Of a DNA stretch of 64,000 nucleotides, positions 44,470 to 54,246 are shown piece after piece; position 1 is the first letter of the stretch, and every line of letters starts with the position of its first letter. The notes under the pieces were generated by a model that was not told the origin of the DNA, made no database searches, and saw only the letters and a list, made by a program, of their open reading frames with translations. The position numbers were made by a program, and so were the translations under genes. This DNA is from Helicobacter winghamensis ATCC BAA-430 (GTDB lineage Bacteria; Campylobacterota; Campylobacteria; Campylobacterales; Helicobacteraceae), in assembly GCF_028751035.1 (NCBI RefSeq), contig NZ_CP063533.1, positions 1,240,001 through 1,304,000 on the forward strand. The letters are read 5' to 3'.

Positions 44470-45737
44470 TGTTAAATCTATCAGACACTTATAGAGATTT
44501 TTCACAAGATTATTCTAATCTTTTTATAAAAGATAATTTAGATTTATTTTTTCAAAAAGTCTTAGTAGAGCGTAATAGCCAATTAAGTGGCTATTACGAT
44601 TTACCCTTTAAAGACAACCAAGAAATCTTTGACTATTTAGAATACAATACAAAGTTTTTAGAGTCCATTACAAACATTATTATTGTAGGAATTGGTGGAA
44701 GCTCGTTAGGCACAAAGGCGATTGATACCCTACTTTCCCACCAAAACAATCGCAAAAAAATCAAATTGCGCTTCTTGGAACACACAGATCCCATTATGAT
44801 ACAAAAAGACTTGCGTCGCGTAAAATATGAAGATACACTTTTTATCGTAATTTCAAAATCCGGTCTTACCGTTGAAACCACTTCGCTTTTCAAATACATT
44901 CTAACGCGCTTTTCTTTGCTTAAAAGTGATAGAAAAAATCATTTACTTGCCATAACTGATTCTAACTCCCCCTTGCAAAAATGGTGCCAAAAAGAAAGAA
45001 TCCAAAATATTACCATTTCCCCAAATATAGGTGGAAGATTCTCTGTTCTAAGTGCCGTAGGATTGTTACCTCTAGCAATTTTAGGCTACGATATTAAAAA
45101 GATTTTGCAAGGCGCAAAGCAAATTAATGATGATTTTTTTATAAATCGTAAAGATAATATTCTAAAAAAAGCACTTTTTCTTGCAAAAAATGAAACAACA
45201 TATCCTATCAATGTACTGTTTTCTTATAGTAGCGTTTTTCGGCATTTTAATGCCTGGTATGTGCAACTTTGGGGAGAATCATTGGGAAAATTAGATACCC
45301 ATCAACAAAAACGTGGATTAACGCCTATTGCATTAATAGGAAGCATTGACCAGCATTCTTTCTTACAACTTATTATGCAAGGACCAGCAAATAAAACCAT
45401 AACTTTTTTAAGCGTAGAGAATCTCTCTCAAAAGCCCTTATATATTCCAGATATTAGCCTTGAAGGCTTAGAAGAAACAGATTTTGTCAATCAAACTTCT
45501 TTTAATCAACTCTTAAAACTACAATGTATCTCTACAAAAGAAAGTGTTATCTCCCAAAATGTTCCTGTAGATTCCATTGTTTTAGACTCCTTAAATGAAC
45601 AAAGCGTTGGTGCGCTTGTGTTTTATTATGAATTACTCACTTCTTGCGTAGGAATTTTGTTACAAATTGATACATATAATCAACCCGGTGTTGAGTTTGG
45701 GAAAAAGATATTAAGAGAAAAATTTACACACTCTTAA
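44469..45737 (+). CDS. pgi: Glucose-6-phosphate isomerase
   Basis: Interconverts glucose-6-phosphate and fructose-6-phosphate. I start it at the ATG overlapping the gapA stop, giving 422 residues, the short form common in Campylobacterota. IIVGIGGSSLGTKAID is near residue 70, and the substrate-binding segments GRFSVLSAVGLLPLA and WYVQLWGESLGKLD are clear. The catalytic base region QHSFLQLIMQG follows. With fbp in this window it completes the upper gluconeogenic route. Confidence 0.95.
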   Translation: MLNLSDTYRDFSQDYSNLFIKDNLDLFFQKVLVERNSQLSGYYDLPFKDNQEIFDYLEYNTKFLESITNIIIVGIGGSSLGTKAIDTLLSHQNNRKKIKLRFLEHTDPIMIQKDLRRVKYEDTLFIVISKSGLTVETTSLFKYILTRFSLLKSDRKNHLLAITDSNSPLQKWCQKERIQNITISPNIGGRFSVLSAVGLLPLAILGYDIKKILQGAKQINDDFFINRKDNILKKALFLAKNETTYPINVLFSYSSVFRHFNAWYVQLWGESLGKLDTHQQKRGLTPIALIGSIDQHSFLQLIMQGPANKTITFLSVENLSQKPLYIPDISLEGLEETDFVNQTSFNQLLKLQCISTKESVISQNVPVDSIVLDSLNEQSVGALVFYYELLTSCVGILLQIDTYNQPGVEFGKKILREKFTHS

Positions 45738-45826
45738 ACTTTTTTTCATTTTTTTTACCATTTTCTACACCACTTGCTACAAAAAATCTTACAATTAACA
45801 CAAATCTAAAACACAAAGGCTAACTT

Positions 45827-46822
45827 ATGGGATTTATTCAAAGCATTAAAGATAAAGCAAAAGCCAATCCAAAAACCATCGTTCTCCCAGAAACAGGAGA
45901 TTTACGCACGCTAGAAGCCGCACACACCGCGCTAAAGGAAGGAATCGCAAAGATTATTTTAATCGGTGATGAAAAAGAAATTAAAGCGCGCGGAAATGGG
46001 CTTGATTTAAACAAGGCAACTTTTATTGATCCTAGAAGTTGTGATTCACTAGATTCTTATGTAGAATTGTTTGTAAAACTTCGCGGACATAAGGGTTTAA
46101 GTGAGTCTTCTGCACGCGCATTGTTACTAGAAAACCCCTTGTATTTTGGCGTAGCACTTGTAAAAACAGGCGTTGCTAATGGAATGGTGGCAGGTGCTGT
46201 TAATTCCACTGCTGATGTCTTACGCGCTTCTTTACAAATTCTAGGAACAAAAAAGGATTCCAAACTTGTTTCAGCTTTTTTCTTAATGGTTGTTCCAAAT
46301 TGTAACTATGGAGAAAATGGAATCTTTATTTTTGCCGATAGTGGTTTGGTGCAAAACCCAAATCCCCAAGAGCTAGCTTCTATTGCGATTGACTCAGCAA
46401 AAAGCTTTGAATCTCTCGTGGGTAAAGAAGCAGTTGTTGCAATGCTCTCACACTCTACAAAAGGAAATGCGAAGCACCCTGATGTGGATAAGGTAATTGA
46501 AGCCACACAAATTGCAAAAGCACAAGCCCCAAATATCGCTATTGATGGAGAGTTTCAACTAGATGCGGCGATTGTTCCTAGTGTTGGTAAGTCTAAAGCC
46601 CCAGATAGCACGATTGCAGGAAGAGCGAATGTTCTTGTATTCCCAGATTTAGATGCAGGAAATATCGGCTACAAACTTGTTCAAAGGCTTGCAAATGCAG
46701 AAGCCTATGGACCAATTACCCAAGGAATTGCAGGAGCGGTTAATGACTTATCGCGCGGTTGCAGCAGTGAAGATATTGTAGGCGTGATTGCTATCACAGC
46801 CTTACAAGCACACCAAAACTAA
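45827..46822 (+). CDS. pta: Phosphate acetyltransferase
   Basis: Converts acetyl-CoA and phosphate to acetyl-phosphate. The 331-residue protein consists of the catalytic PTA/PTB domain only, without the N-terminal P-loop/DRTGG part found in long forms. Typical segments are VAGAVNSTADVLRASLQ, MLSHSTKGNAKHPDVDKV, ELQLDAAIVP-type (here GEFQLDAAIVPSV) and NVLVFPDLDAGNIGYK. It is followed 11 bp later by ackA. The upstream gap has a weak TACAAT box at 45790. Confidence 0.95.
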   Translation: MGFIQSIKDKAKANPKTIVLPETGDLRTLEAAHTALKEGIAKIILIGDEKEIKARGNGLDLNKATFIDPRSCDSLDSYVELFVKLRGHKGLSESSARALLLENPLYFGVALVKTGVANGMVAGAVNSTADVLRASLQILGTKKDSKLVSAFFLMVVPNCNYGENGIFIFADSGLVQNPNPQELASIAIDSAKSFESLVGKEAVVAMLSHSTKGNAKHPDVDKVIEATQIAKAQAPNIAIDGEFQLDAAIVPSVGKSKAPDSTIAGRANVLVFPDLDAGNIGYKLVQRLANAEAYGPITQGIAGAVNDLSRGCSSEDIVGVIAITALQAHQN

Positions 46823-46833
46823 AGGAGAAAAAT

Positions 46834-48042
46834 ATGGATGTTTTAGTAATTAATTGTGGGAGTTCATCTCTTAAATATCAACTTATCAATACACAAACAG
46901 AAGAAGTGCTAGCTTCTGGGATTTGCGATAGAATTGGAATTAAAGGTGGACAGTTTAGTTACAAACCAAAAGATGGCAGTAAAACAACGCAAAATGTGGA
47001 GATGCCAGATCATGAAGTTGCAATAAAGCTTGTGCTAAATGCTCTTGTTGATCCAAAAGATGGAATCCTAAAATCTCTTGATGAAATCAAAGCAACAGGG
47101 CACAGAATTGTGCACGGCGGAGAGCATTTTACAGAATCTGCACTTGTTAATGATGAAGTTATCCGTCACATTGAAGAGTGTGCTGACTTAGCCCCACTTC
47201 ACAATCCAGCACATTTACTTGGAATTCGTGCTTGCCAGCATTTAATGCCAAATAAACCTATGGTTGCAGTCTTTGATACAGCCTTTCACCAAACGATGCC
47301 ACCTCGTGCATATATTTATGGTTTGCCTTATGAATATTATGAAAAATACAAAATCCGCCGCTATGGATTCCACGGCACAAGCCATAGCTATGTTTCTAAA
47401 AGAACAGCAGAATTTTTAGGGATTCCTTTAGAAAATTCCAAAATCATCACTTGCCATTTAGGTAATGGCTCAAGCATTTGCGCAATTGAAAATGGAAAAA
47501 GCATTGATACAAGTATGGGTTTGACTCCACTTGAAGGGCTTGTGATGGGAACAAGAAGTGGAGATTTAGATCCAGCAATCATTGATTATATCGCACAAAA
47601 AGAAAATCTAAACACAAAAGAAGTCATCAATATCCTAAACAAAAAATCAGGTGTGCTCGGAATCTCAGGGATTTCTAGCGATTTTAGAGATTTACTAGCC
47701 GCTGATGAAGAAGGGAATTTAAAAGCCCGCTTTGCAAGAGAAGTTTTTGCCTACCACGTGGCAAAATACATAGGCTCTTACACAGCAGCATTGACAGGTG
47801 TTGATGCTATTACATTTTGCGCAGGCGTAGGTGAAAATGCAAAGTTTATTCGCGGAAAGATTGTTTCACATCTACAATTCTTAGGAATTACACTTGATGA
47901 GAAAGCAAACCTTGAGACAATTGGCAAAGAGGGAATTATCTCTACAAAAGATTCCAAGGTTAAAGTTTGCGTTATTCCTACTAATGAAGAACTTATGATT
48001 GCACGCGACACGCGTGCCTTAGTTGCAGGAAAACATTTATAA
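46834..48042 (+). CDS. ackA: Acetate kinase
   Basis: Converts acetyl-phosphate and ADP to acetate and ATP. The 402 residues begin with the signature VLVINCGSSSLKYQLI and include GHRIVHGGEHF, AVFDTAFHQTMP (catalytic Asp), RYGFHGTSH, CHLGNGSS and the FCAGVGEN motif near the end. AGGAG precedes the ATG. A strong hairpin follows the stop codon. Confidence 0.97.
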   Translation: MDVLVINCGSSSLKYQLINTQTEEVLASGICDRIGIKGGQFSYKPKDGSKTTQNVEMPDHEVAIKLVLNALVDPKDGILKSLDEIKATGHRIVHGGEHFTESALVNDEVIRHIEECADLAPLHNPAHLLGIRACQHLMPNKPMVAVFDTAFHQTMPPRAYIYGLPYEYYEKYKIRRYGFHGTSHSYVSKRTAEFLGIPLENSKIITCHLGNGSSICAIENGKSIDTSMGLTPLEGLVMGTRSGDLDPAIIDYIAQKENLNTKEVINILNKKSGVLGISGISSDFRDLLAADEEGNLKARFAREVFAYHVAKYIGSYTAALTGVDAITFCAGVGENAKFIRGKIVSHLQFLGITLDEKANLETIGKEGIISTKDSKVKVCVIPTNEELMIARDTRALVAGKHL

Positions 48043-48057
48043 GCCATACTCTATTCA

Positions 48058-48094
48058 CTAAGCTTTTAAGTCATAGCCTAGACTAAAAGCTTAG
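48058..48094 (+). terminator. Terminator after pta-ackA
   Basis: Arms CTAAGCTTTTAAGTC and GACTAAAAGCTTAG (one bulged base) with an 8-nt loop, followed on the plus strand by CTCTAAAATTTTTC. It lies between ackA and the convergent gene ending at 48110. Confidence 0.75.
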
Positions 48095-48109
48095 CTCTAA
48101 AATTTTTCA

Positions 48110-48892
48110 TTAATCTACAAAATATGCTTTAATGATATAACCGCGTTTGTCTTGAAGTTGCAAGCTTGGACCTTCAAAAATAGTGGCATTTGGAATTTTT
48201 GCATTAATTGCATAAATTGCATTCCAAGCTCTAAAACTCGCTAAACCTTCTTGCTTCAGCTCTGGAGAAAGCCCACGATAAGGATTGATATCCACAACTC
48301 CTTGCACTTCAAAGGCAACTACACGGTTATCATTTTGCAGCTCTTTATCCACTTTTGTGGCAAGAGAAAGCAGACAATTCTTGGGAATATCCCAACTACC
48401 AATCTCCATAGCAAAACATTCAGCGATAATTTGCTGTTTTGGTTTGATGGTATAGCGGAGTTTTTGCATAGTGTTTTGCCTAGAATTTTGGATCTCCTGA
48501 ACAGAAACATTTAAACCATTAAGGGAATATGCAAGTTTTTCTAATTCGCGCTCTTTTTGGTAAAGTGCTTCTTGTAAGCGCCTAATCTCATCGTCTTTTG
48601 CATAAACTGTGCGATTGGCATTTGAAGTAAAATTGGAATCCAAAATAGGATCTTGTGCCATTCCTAAAGAAGTTTGCGCTTTAAAGAGCAGCGCCTGTCC
48701 GCTAGGCTGACTTAAAAAATAATACCCCCCACCCAACACTAGCGCAATTAATACAATAATAAGTGCCAAAAGCGGCAAGAAGCGACTATGATTTACAGGA
48801 TCTTCTTTTGTAGCTTTATGTATATTCTCTGTGGAATCCAACTTAGAATCTGTAATTTTAGATTCCATATTTTGTGGTGTTGTTTCAGACAT
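48110..48892 (-). CDS. Hypothetical anchored protein with coiled coil
   Basis: A 260-residue protein: a polar N-terminus rich in Ser, Thr and Glu, one membrane helix at about residues 42-65, a coiled coil at about 100-130 (RRLQEALYQKERELEKLAYS) and a C-terminal globular domain that might be OmpA-like (VAFEVQGVVDINPYRG, then FRAWNAIYAINAK), though no peptidoglycan motif is certain. I chose the ATG at 48892, 5 nt after AAGGAG. It follows the J-domain gene by 9 bp. The function is unknown. Confidence 0.82.
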   Translation of the reverse strand: MSETTPQNMESKITDSKLDSTENIHKATKEDPVNHSRFLPLLALIIVLIALVLGGGYYFLSQPSGQALLFKAQTSLGMAQDPILDSNFTSNANRTVYAKDDEIRRLQEALYQKERELEKLAYSLNGLNVSVQEIQNSRQNTMQKLRYTIKPKQQIIAECFAMEIGSWDIPKNCLLSLATKVDKELQNDNRVVAFEVQGVVDINPYRGLSPELKQEGLASFRAWNAIYAINAKIPNATIFEGPSLQLQDKRGYIIKAYFVD

Positions 48893-48901
48893 TTTCACTC
48901 C

Positions 48902-49711
48902 TTATGCAACGCGTTTAAAATTAGATTTTATATTTTCATATGCTTCATTGATTAAACGAAATTTTTCCGCATAACCTTCAATGATTTTTTTATCTTGCCC
49001 ATAAACATTATCGGGATGATAGGTTTTTACAAGTTCAATATAGCGATTTTTCACGCATTCAAAATCATCATTATAGCCACAACCTAAGATTTTATAGCTT
49101 TTTTTAAGAAGTTTTTCTTCTTTTGTTAAATATTCTTCAAAACATTCAAATGTATTGCGTGCTTTAAAGGTTTCATAATCAAAATCCAAAACAATATTAT
49201 GGATAACTTTTTGAGAAAGCATACTAATTAATTTTTCCCAAAAATAAGGACTAGAAGATTCCAAAAATACTTCCTGTTTAGTATAACTTAACAAAAACTC
49301 CTTAAAAATTGAACTTAAATAGCGTCTAGCGAGACGATTTGGGCGATTTAACCTTAAGCAAACCTGTGCATTATTAAAAGAGCTGTGAATAATCTGCAAA
49401 GAAACAATAACATGTTCTAACACCGCACGATTTTCTATCATTTTTATACGGATAGGAAGATAACTGCTATCAATAATGCTCTGAAAATTCGGATTTCCTT
49501 TTTTGGCATCATCTTGCATTGCTACATGGTATGCCCAATTTAGAAAATAGTCCTTCTTATAGCGCTCTCCATCATCTAAGATAAGCACAGAGTTTGAAAG
49601 ACGATACGCTTTGGAAAAATGTTTGTAGGCAAAATCCACAGCACGCCTTAAAAACTGCGATTCTCTTTCAATGCTAATTTGAATGTATGGCTCTAAGAGC
49701 TCTACCTTCAT
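48902..49711 (-). CDS. Protein with C-terminal J domain
   Basis: A 269-residue protein with a novel N-terminal part (about 1-195, no recognised motif) and a C-terminal DnaJ-type J domain. The HPD tripeptide that stimulates Hsp70 is at residues 232-234, preceded by YKILGCGYND and followed by FRLINEAYENIK. The J domain at the C-terminus without Gly/Phe or zinc regions makes it a class III J protein, directing DnaK to a specific client. It lies 83 bp downstream of the dynamin pair on the same strand. Confidence 0.88.
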   Translation of the reverse strand: MKVELLEPYIQISIERESQFLRRAVDFAYKHFSKAYRLSNSVLILDDGERYKKDYFLNWAYHVAMQDDAKKGNPNFQSIIDSSYLPIRIKMIENRAVLEHVIVSLQIIHSSFNNAQVCLRLNRPNRLARRYLSSIFKEFLLSYTKQEVFLESSSPYFWEKLISMLSQKVIHNIVLDFDYETFKARNTFECFEEYLTKEEKLLKKSYKILGCGYNDDFECVKNRYIELVKTYHPDNVYGQDKKIIEGYAEKFRLINEAYENIKSNFKRVA

Positions 49712-49793
49712 TGCCTTCCTTTTGTTTTTGATTTCCTACTTGTTAGCACTTTGCCATTTATTAAAACTTAACAAAGCAATTTTGATTCCATTT

Positions 49794-51812
49794 TTAAAGC
49801 GCAAGAATTTGCAAGCGGATCTCCTTTAAATTTTGTGTAATTTTATCTATTTCTTTCTTAAGAGCAAAAGAAGTTTTTGCAATCAATTGAGTTTTGGAAT
49901 CTATAGTTTGTTCTGTGTGCTCTAAAAATTGTGAATATGCTTTATTTAAAGAATTCATTGGACCAAAAAGTCGTGCTTGAAATTGTTCAAAACAAAAGGC
50001 ATCGTTGAGTATTTCGCGCACATTTTCAAGTGTTGGAACAAACAGAGAAAATTCCTCTTGATTTTCTTGATGTTTGGTAATGGCATTTTTAATTTTTAAA
50101 TCAAGGCGTGCAAGCGTTAAATCAATAGCGTTATCATAATTTAGGGATAAAAAATTACTAAGCACATTAAGTTCGCTTTGCAAGAAAGAAGTGGTAATAA
50201 GGGCATTTTTATTAAAATCTGCCAAAACATTTTCATAACAATGCTGAGTAAAATAATGCAAATCTTGCAAAGCTTGACTTTGAGGAGCTACAAGATAGAA
50301 CTCTAGCAATCTTGGTGTAGAATCCTGCCAAAAAAAGACTTTTTGTGAAAGTGCATTGATATTTTGAAAAATGGATTCCACAAATAAATCTAAAAAATTT
50401 TTAATTTTTACACTCATTGCTTTATAATCTTTTACAAATTGAGTATCTTGATTCTGTAGAGCAATTTTAATTTTTTCTAAAGGTAAAAATGTAACTTCTT
50501 TTTCTTGTATTTTGGGTTTTGTCCCCAAAAAAGTTTTTGCGTTTGTATGAAAAGTAATACTCTGCTTTTCTAGGGAATTAAAAATTTTTTGAGCAAGATT
50601 GTCAAGCAAAACATCTAGGCTTAAATAGAGTGCATTAAAAATTTTTTGCTCTTTTTCTTTAGAAACAAAGCATTTTTGAAAAAACTCTGTGCGGCTTTTT
50701 TGTAGAATGTTTTGAATATTTTTGTAGCTTTGGTTGATTTTATGATATTGCAAATGCAAGCGAATATGCATTTCCTTTAAACGCTTTAATGCGCTATGTG
50801 ATTTTGCAATACTAGCCTTTGGTTTAATAGTTTGATTGAAAAACTCAAAAACTAAAGGCATATTAGACTCTCGCATTAAAACTTCAAAATTATTTTGAAG
50901 TAGAGTTTTAGAATTAATTTTCTCACTGGTATCTATGTAAAGTTCTTTAAGTTTCTGCAAAGATTCTTTGGAGTTTAGATTAGAATCATTACGCTTTAAG
51001 GCAATATCTTGAATACTATGCGCCAAGCTTAAAAGCGTTGTTTCTAAGAATTTTTCTGCGGTATTTGATCTTGCCTTTAGGGCAAGCCTTGCAGAGATTG
51101 GAATCACATTGGCAAAAATCCCTTCAAATGCTGCTTTTGCGTATTCTACACTAGTTTGGATTTCTTTTTCATTTTTTAGACGATCTTTTTGATTAAGAAC
51201 ACATAGGCTCTTTTGGGAAAAATGGCTACTAAATTCTTTCAAGAGTATTTTTTCGCTATTTTTTCCTGCATTATCAATAAGTGTTAACCAAATAATTCCA
51301 TCGACTTGATCTAACATTTTTAGTGTAATGTGTGTATCATCTGAATTTTGAGAGTTAAATCCTGGTGTATCTAGAAAGTTAATTTCCTTTAAAAGTAAAA
51401 TGGGAGCATAAAGACAAAAATAGTCAATATTTTTAGAATTTTCACGCGTAAGTTTATGGAGAAATTCCACATTTTGCAATACTTTGCTACCATCTTTGTA
51501 AAGAATTTCTAAAATATAATCCTCTCCATAGCAAATTTTACATACTTTTGAAGTAATAGGCGTAATGCCTGTTGGTAAAATATCCTGTCCTAAAAGCGCA
51601 TTTAAAAAAGTGCTTTTCCCGCTTGAAAATTGTCCAATAATGGCAATTTGCATAGGTTCAGTGATCTTTTGTTCAAGCTGTTCAAAAAAGCCTAGAGTAT
51701 AATCGTTTGGATTGAGCGTATTTTGACAATTTACAATAAGTTTTTGCGTAGATGTTTTTTGGGCAAATTTTTCTTGCAATGCAATACAATCTTTGATATA
51801 GGATTTAAGCAT
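49794..51812 (-). CDS. Dynamin-like GTPase, second of a pair
   Basis: A 672-residue dynamin-family protein. G1 is GQFSSGKST at residues 60-68, the G2 Thr is in GITPITSKV near 82-90, G3 DTPG is at 148-151 and G4 NQKD at 207-210. Long helical segments follow. I start it at the ATG at 51812 (AAGGA upstream); a longer reading from 51848 overlaps the preceding gene by 44 bp instead of 8. Paired dynamin-like proteins of C. jejuni (Cj0411/Cj0412, DLP1/DLP2) form a hetero-oligomer that tethers membranes, and this pair is probably equivalent. Confidence 0.9.
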   Translation of the reverse strand: MLKSYIKDCIALQEKFAQKTSTQKLIVNCQNTLNPNDYTLGFFEQLEQKITEPMQIAIIGQFSSGKSTFLNALLGQDILPTGITPITSKVCKICYGEDYILEILYKDGSKVLQNVEFLHKLTRENSKNIDYFCLYAPILLLKEINFLDTPGFNSQNSDDTHITLKMLDQVDGIIWLTLIDNAGKNSEKILLKEFSSHFSQKSLCVLNQKDRLKNEKEIQTSVEYAKAAFEGIFANVIPISARLALKARSNTAEKFLETTLLSLAHSIQDIALKRNDSNLNSKESLQKLKELYIDTSEKINSKTLLQNNFEVLMRESNMPLVFEFFNQTIKPKASIAKSHSALKRLKEMHIRLHLQYHKINQSYKNIQNILQKSRTEFFQKCFVSKEKEQKIFNALYLSLDVLLDNLAQKIFNSLEKQSITFHTNAKTFLGTKPKIQEKEVTFLPLEKIKIALQNQDTQFVKDYKAMSVKIKNFLDLFVESIFQNINALSQKVFFWQDSTPRLLEFYLVAPQSQALQDLHYFTQHCYENVLADFNKNALITTSFLQSELNVLSNFLSLNYDNAIDLTLARLDLKIKNAITKHQENQEEFSLFVPTLENVREILNDAFCFEQFQARLFGPMNSLNKAYSQFLEHTEQTIDSKTQLIAKTSFALKKEIDKITQNLKEIRLQILAL

Positions 51813-54237
51813 TTTTTTTCCTTGTGGCATAGTATTGTAGCATTTCACATTCTTTAATTTGTGCTTTTAAAAACTCAGAAATCTCTAGAAGGATTTTCTC
51901 TCTTTGTTTTTTTTGATTTGTATTTAAATCAAGATTGCTTAAGGCACTTTGCAAAATATTTTCTTTAGATTGCAAATCCAACTCTAATTGTTCTTTTGAA
52001 GAATCTAAAAGATTTGCAAAATATGTGATGTATTTATTTTTAATTTCATTACTTTCAGCCATCAATGATTCAATGAAATCTAAAAATCCTTCTTGAAAAT
52101 CTTCTTGGAGTGCAAGCCTTAAAGCATCTTGCTTGTTTTTATTGAATGTTTCAGCACTCTTTAATACTCTAGTTAGAATCTTAAGTTTAGTTTTTTGCAA
52201 AAGTGTTGGATTTAAATAGAGATTAAAGTTTTTATTTTGTGAAGTTATACTTTCATTATCTAATGTAATATTCTCCAAATATGTTTGGATTTGCAAGAAA
52301 AGTTGAGAGATTTTTTTTATTAAACTTTGCGCGCTAAAGCGTAAAATCTCACTCAATGTGTCCTTTAATCCAAAATCCAACAAGTATTCTAGGCGTTGCT
52401 TGCTTGGGATTTTACCTTTTTCATATTCATAAATAATATCAGAAAATACGCGTTCTCCTAAAACTTCTTGTGCTTTTTGAAGTTTTTGATGGAGCTGGTT
52501 TTGCAGTGTGATAGAAAAATCTTTAAGCTGTATCGTCGCAGAATCTAAAGCATTTTTAGCAGAATTTAGAGCATTTTGACTCTTTTCTTTTTCTTGCTTA
52601 GCCTTTGCAATTTGTCCTTTAACCTCATCTTCTTTAGCAAACAACAAACTTTGCTCTAAGGCGATAGAATTTGAAATATTTTGATATATGCGTTTAAAGC
52701 CTTGCGCGCATAGATAGATAATATCTTTTGCTTTTGTGCTATTTTTACCAAGTAATGTTTGATTGAGATAATCTATTAGGGCTTGAAAGTTGGAATCTTT
52801 TAAGGTATAGCCTAACTCTCTGGCTTTACTAGGATCGCTTTGGCAAACAAGTGCTGGATAACTAGCTAATGTGATAAAATCAAGGCGATCAAAAAGAATT
52901 TCTATCTCTTCATCTTGTGCATCTTTGGTCTCTTTCAAAGAAGCTTTAATACTCTTTTTTAAACTCTCTTTTGTATAAGCCAATACAGCTTCTAATTCAT
53001 TTTTTTTCAGTAAATCTGCGTGTGTTAGCACAATCAAGATTCTTGATAAATTGGCATTTTGTAAAGTTTCTACAATAAAATCCCTATCAATTTGCGTAGC
53101 ACTTTGTGAAGCATTCATTGCGTGAATTAGCAAGTCGCATTTTGCTAAGTATTTTCTAGTAATTTCTTCGCGTTGGATTATGGGATCATCAAGTCCTGGA
53201 GTATCCACAATTTCTACATTATTTTTTAAAAATTCTAGTGGAGTATAAAGTGTAGTTTCTTTGATGAGACTGCAAAGTTTACTTGGATAATTTGCGGAGG
53301 TATATTTAGGAAGCTCATCAATACTAATTTCAAGTCTTTGCGTAGAATTCTGCACAAAAGTCTCTAAACACTTATGAAATTCAGCATCACTAAGGAGCGT
53401 ATTAAGTGTAGTTTCATCCATTGTAGATTTTAAATCCTGCCATTCTTGCGTATTCCAAAAGCTTACACTCACACTTGTAGTTTTGGCGTATTTAAGAAGC
53501 GTTAGGCTTGCTGTTTCTGGAATCGTGGAAGTTCCTAGAATTTCCTTGCCCAAGAGTGCATTTAAAAGCGTGCTTTTCCCAGAGCTTAAAACACCTGTAA
53601 TTCCAAGCGAAAAATGTTGATTTTGCACTTTTTGCAAAAGAGCTTCTAATTGAGTGAGATTTGGAAGTAAATGTGCAAAGTTTTGCGTAATACATTTTTT
53701 TATGACTATTTGTTGAGCTGTTAGTAATTTAAAACTTTCACCTAAAAAGTCCTCTAATAGTGCTTTTGGAGCTTTAAAGATGGAATCTTTTTTTGCTTGT
53801 TTTGGGTTTTGTATAATTTCAGTATTAATTAGTGCATTAAAATGGGAGTAAATAGGATCCAGAAGGATACTTTTAGTTAAATTTTTATGCTTTAAAATTT
53901 CAAGGTTTGAGAGTGTTTTTTTTAAAAGTTCTTGCGTAGTTTTTGGATCTTTAAAAAAAGCGTTTTGCAAATTTAAAAGAAGTGTGTATTGCACCTGCAT
54001 AATACCTTTAAAGCTTAAAGTTTTGCAATATTTTTCACAGAGCTGTTGAAGTATTTCACTCTGCCAAAATGTATTAAAACCTTGTGCATCAAGACTAAAA
54101 AAAATCGCTAAGATTTCATCTGCTTTACCCTGCTCTAAAATGTGTAAATTTCCCAGTGGCATTATTTCCTTAAAATATTCTTGGAAATTTTTTTGAAAAG
54201 ACTCTTGTAATTGATTTTGCAAAAGATTTTGCTCCAT
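51805..54237 (-). CDS. Dynamin-like GTPase, first of a pair
   Basis: An 810-residue dynamin-family protein with about 210 residues of helical N-terminus before the GTPase domain. G1 is GVLSSGKST at 215-223, G3 DTPG at 345-348 and G4 THAD at 405-408, followed by long coiled-coil helices (for example around 520-580). It overlaps the second dynamin gene by 8 bp. It is preceded by AAAGGAG and starts 9 bp after the MFS gene. A role in membrane remodelling or division is inferred from the family. Confidence 0.9.
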   Translation of the reverse strand: MEQNLLQNQLQESFQKNFQEYFKEIMPLGNLHILEQGKADEILAIFFSLDAQGFNTFWQSEILQQLCEKYCKTLSFKGIMQVQYTLLLNLQNAFFKDPKTTQELLKKTLSNLEILKHKNLTKSILLDPIYSHFNALINTEIIQNPKQAKKDSIFKAPKALLEDFLGESFKLLTAQQIVIKKCITQNFAHLLPNLTQLEALLQKVQNQHFSLGITGVLSSGKSTLLNALLGKEILGTSTIPETASLTLLKYAKTTSVSVSFWNTQEWQDLKSTMDETTLNTLLSDAEFHKCLETFVQNSTQRLEISIDELPKYTSANYPSKLCSLIKETTLYTPLEFLKNNVEIVDTPGLDDPIIQREEITRKYLAKCDLLIHAMNASQSATQIDRDFIVETLQNANLSRILIVLTHADLLKKNELEAVLAYTKESLKKSIKASLKETKDAQDEEIEILFDRLDFITLASYPALVCQSDPSKARELGYTLKDSNFQALIDYLNQTLLGKNSTKAKDIIYLCAQGFKRIYQNISNSIALEQSLLFAKEDEVKGQIAKAKQEKEKSQNALNSAKNALDSATIQLKDFSITLQNQLHQKLQKAQEVLGERVFSDIIYEYEKGKIPSKQRLEYLLDFGLKDTLSEILRFSAQSLIKKISQLFLQIQTYLENITLDNESITSQNKNFNLYLNPTLLQKTKLKILTRVLKSAETFNKNKQDALRLALQEDFQEGFLDFIESLMAESNEIKNKYITYFANLLDSSKEQLELDLQSKENILQSALSNLDLNTNQKKQREKILLEISEFLKAQIKECEMLQYYATRKKNA

Positions 54238-54246
54238 TAAACTCCT

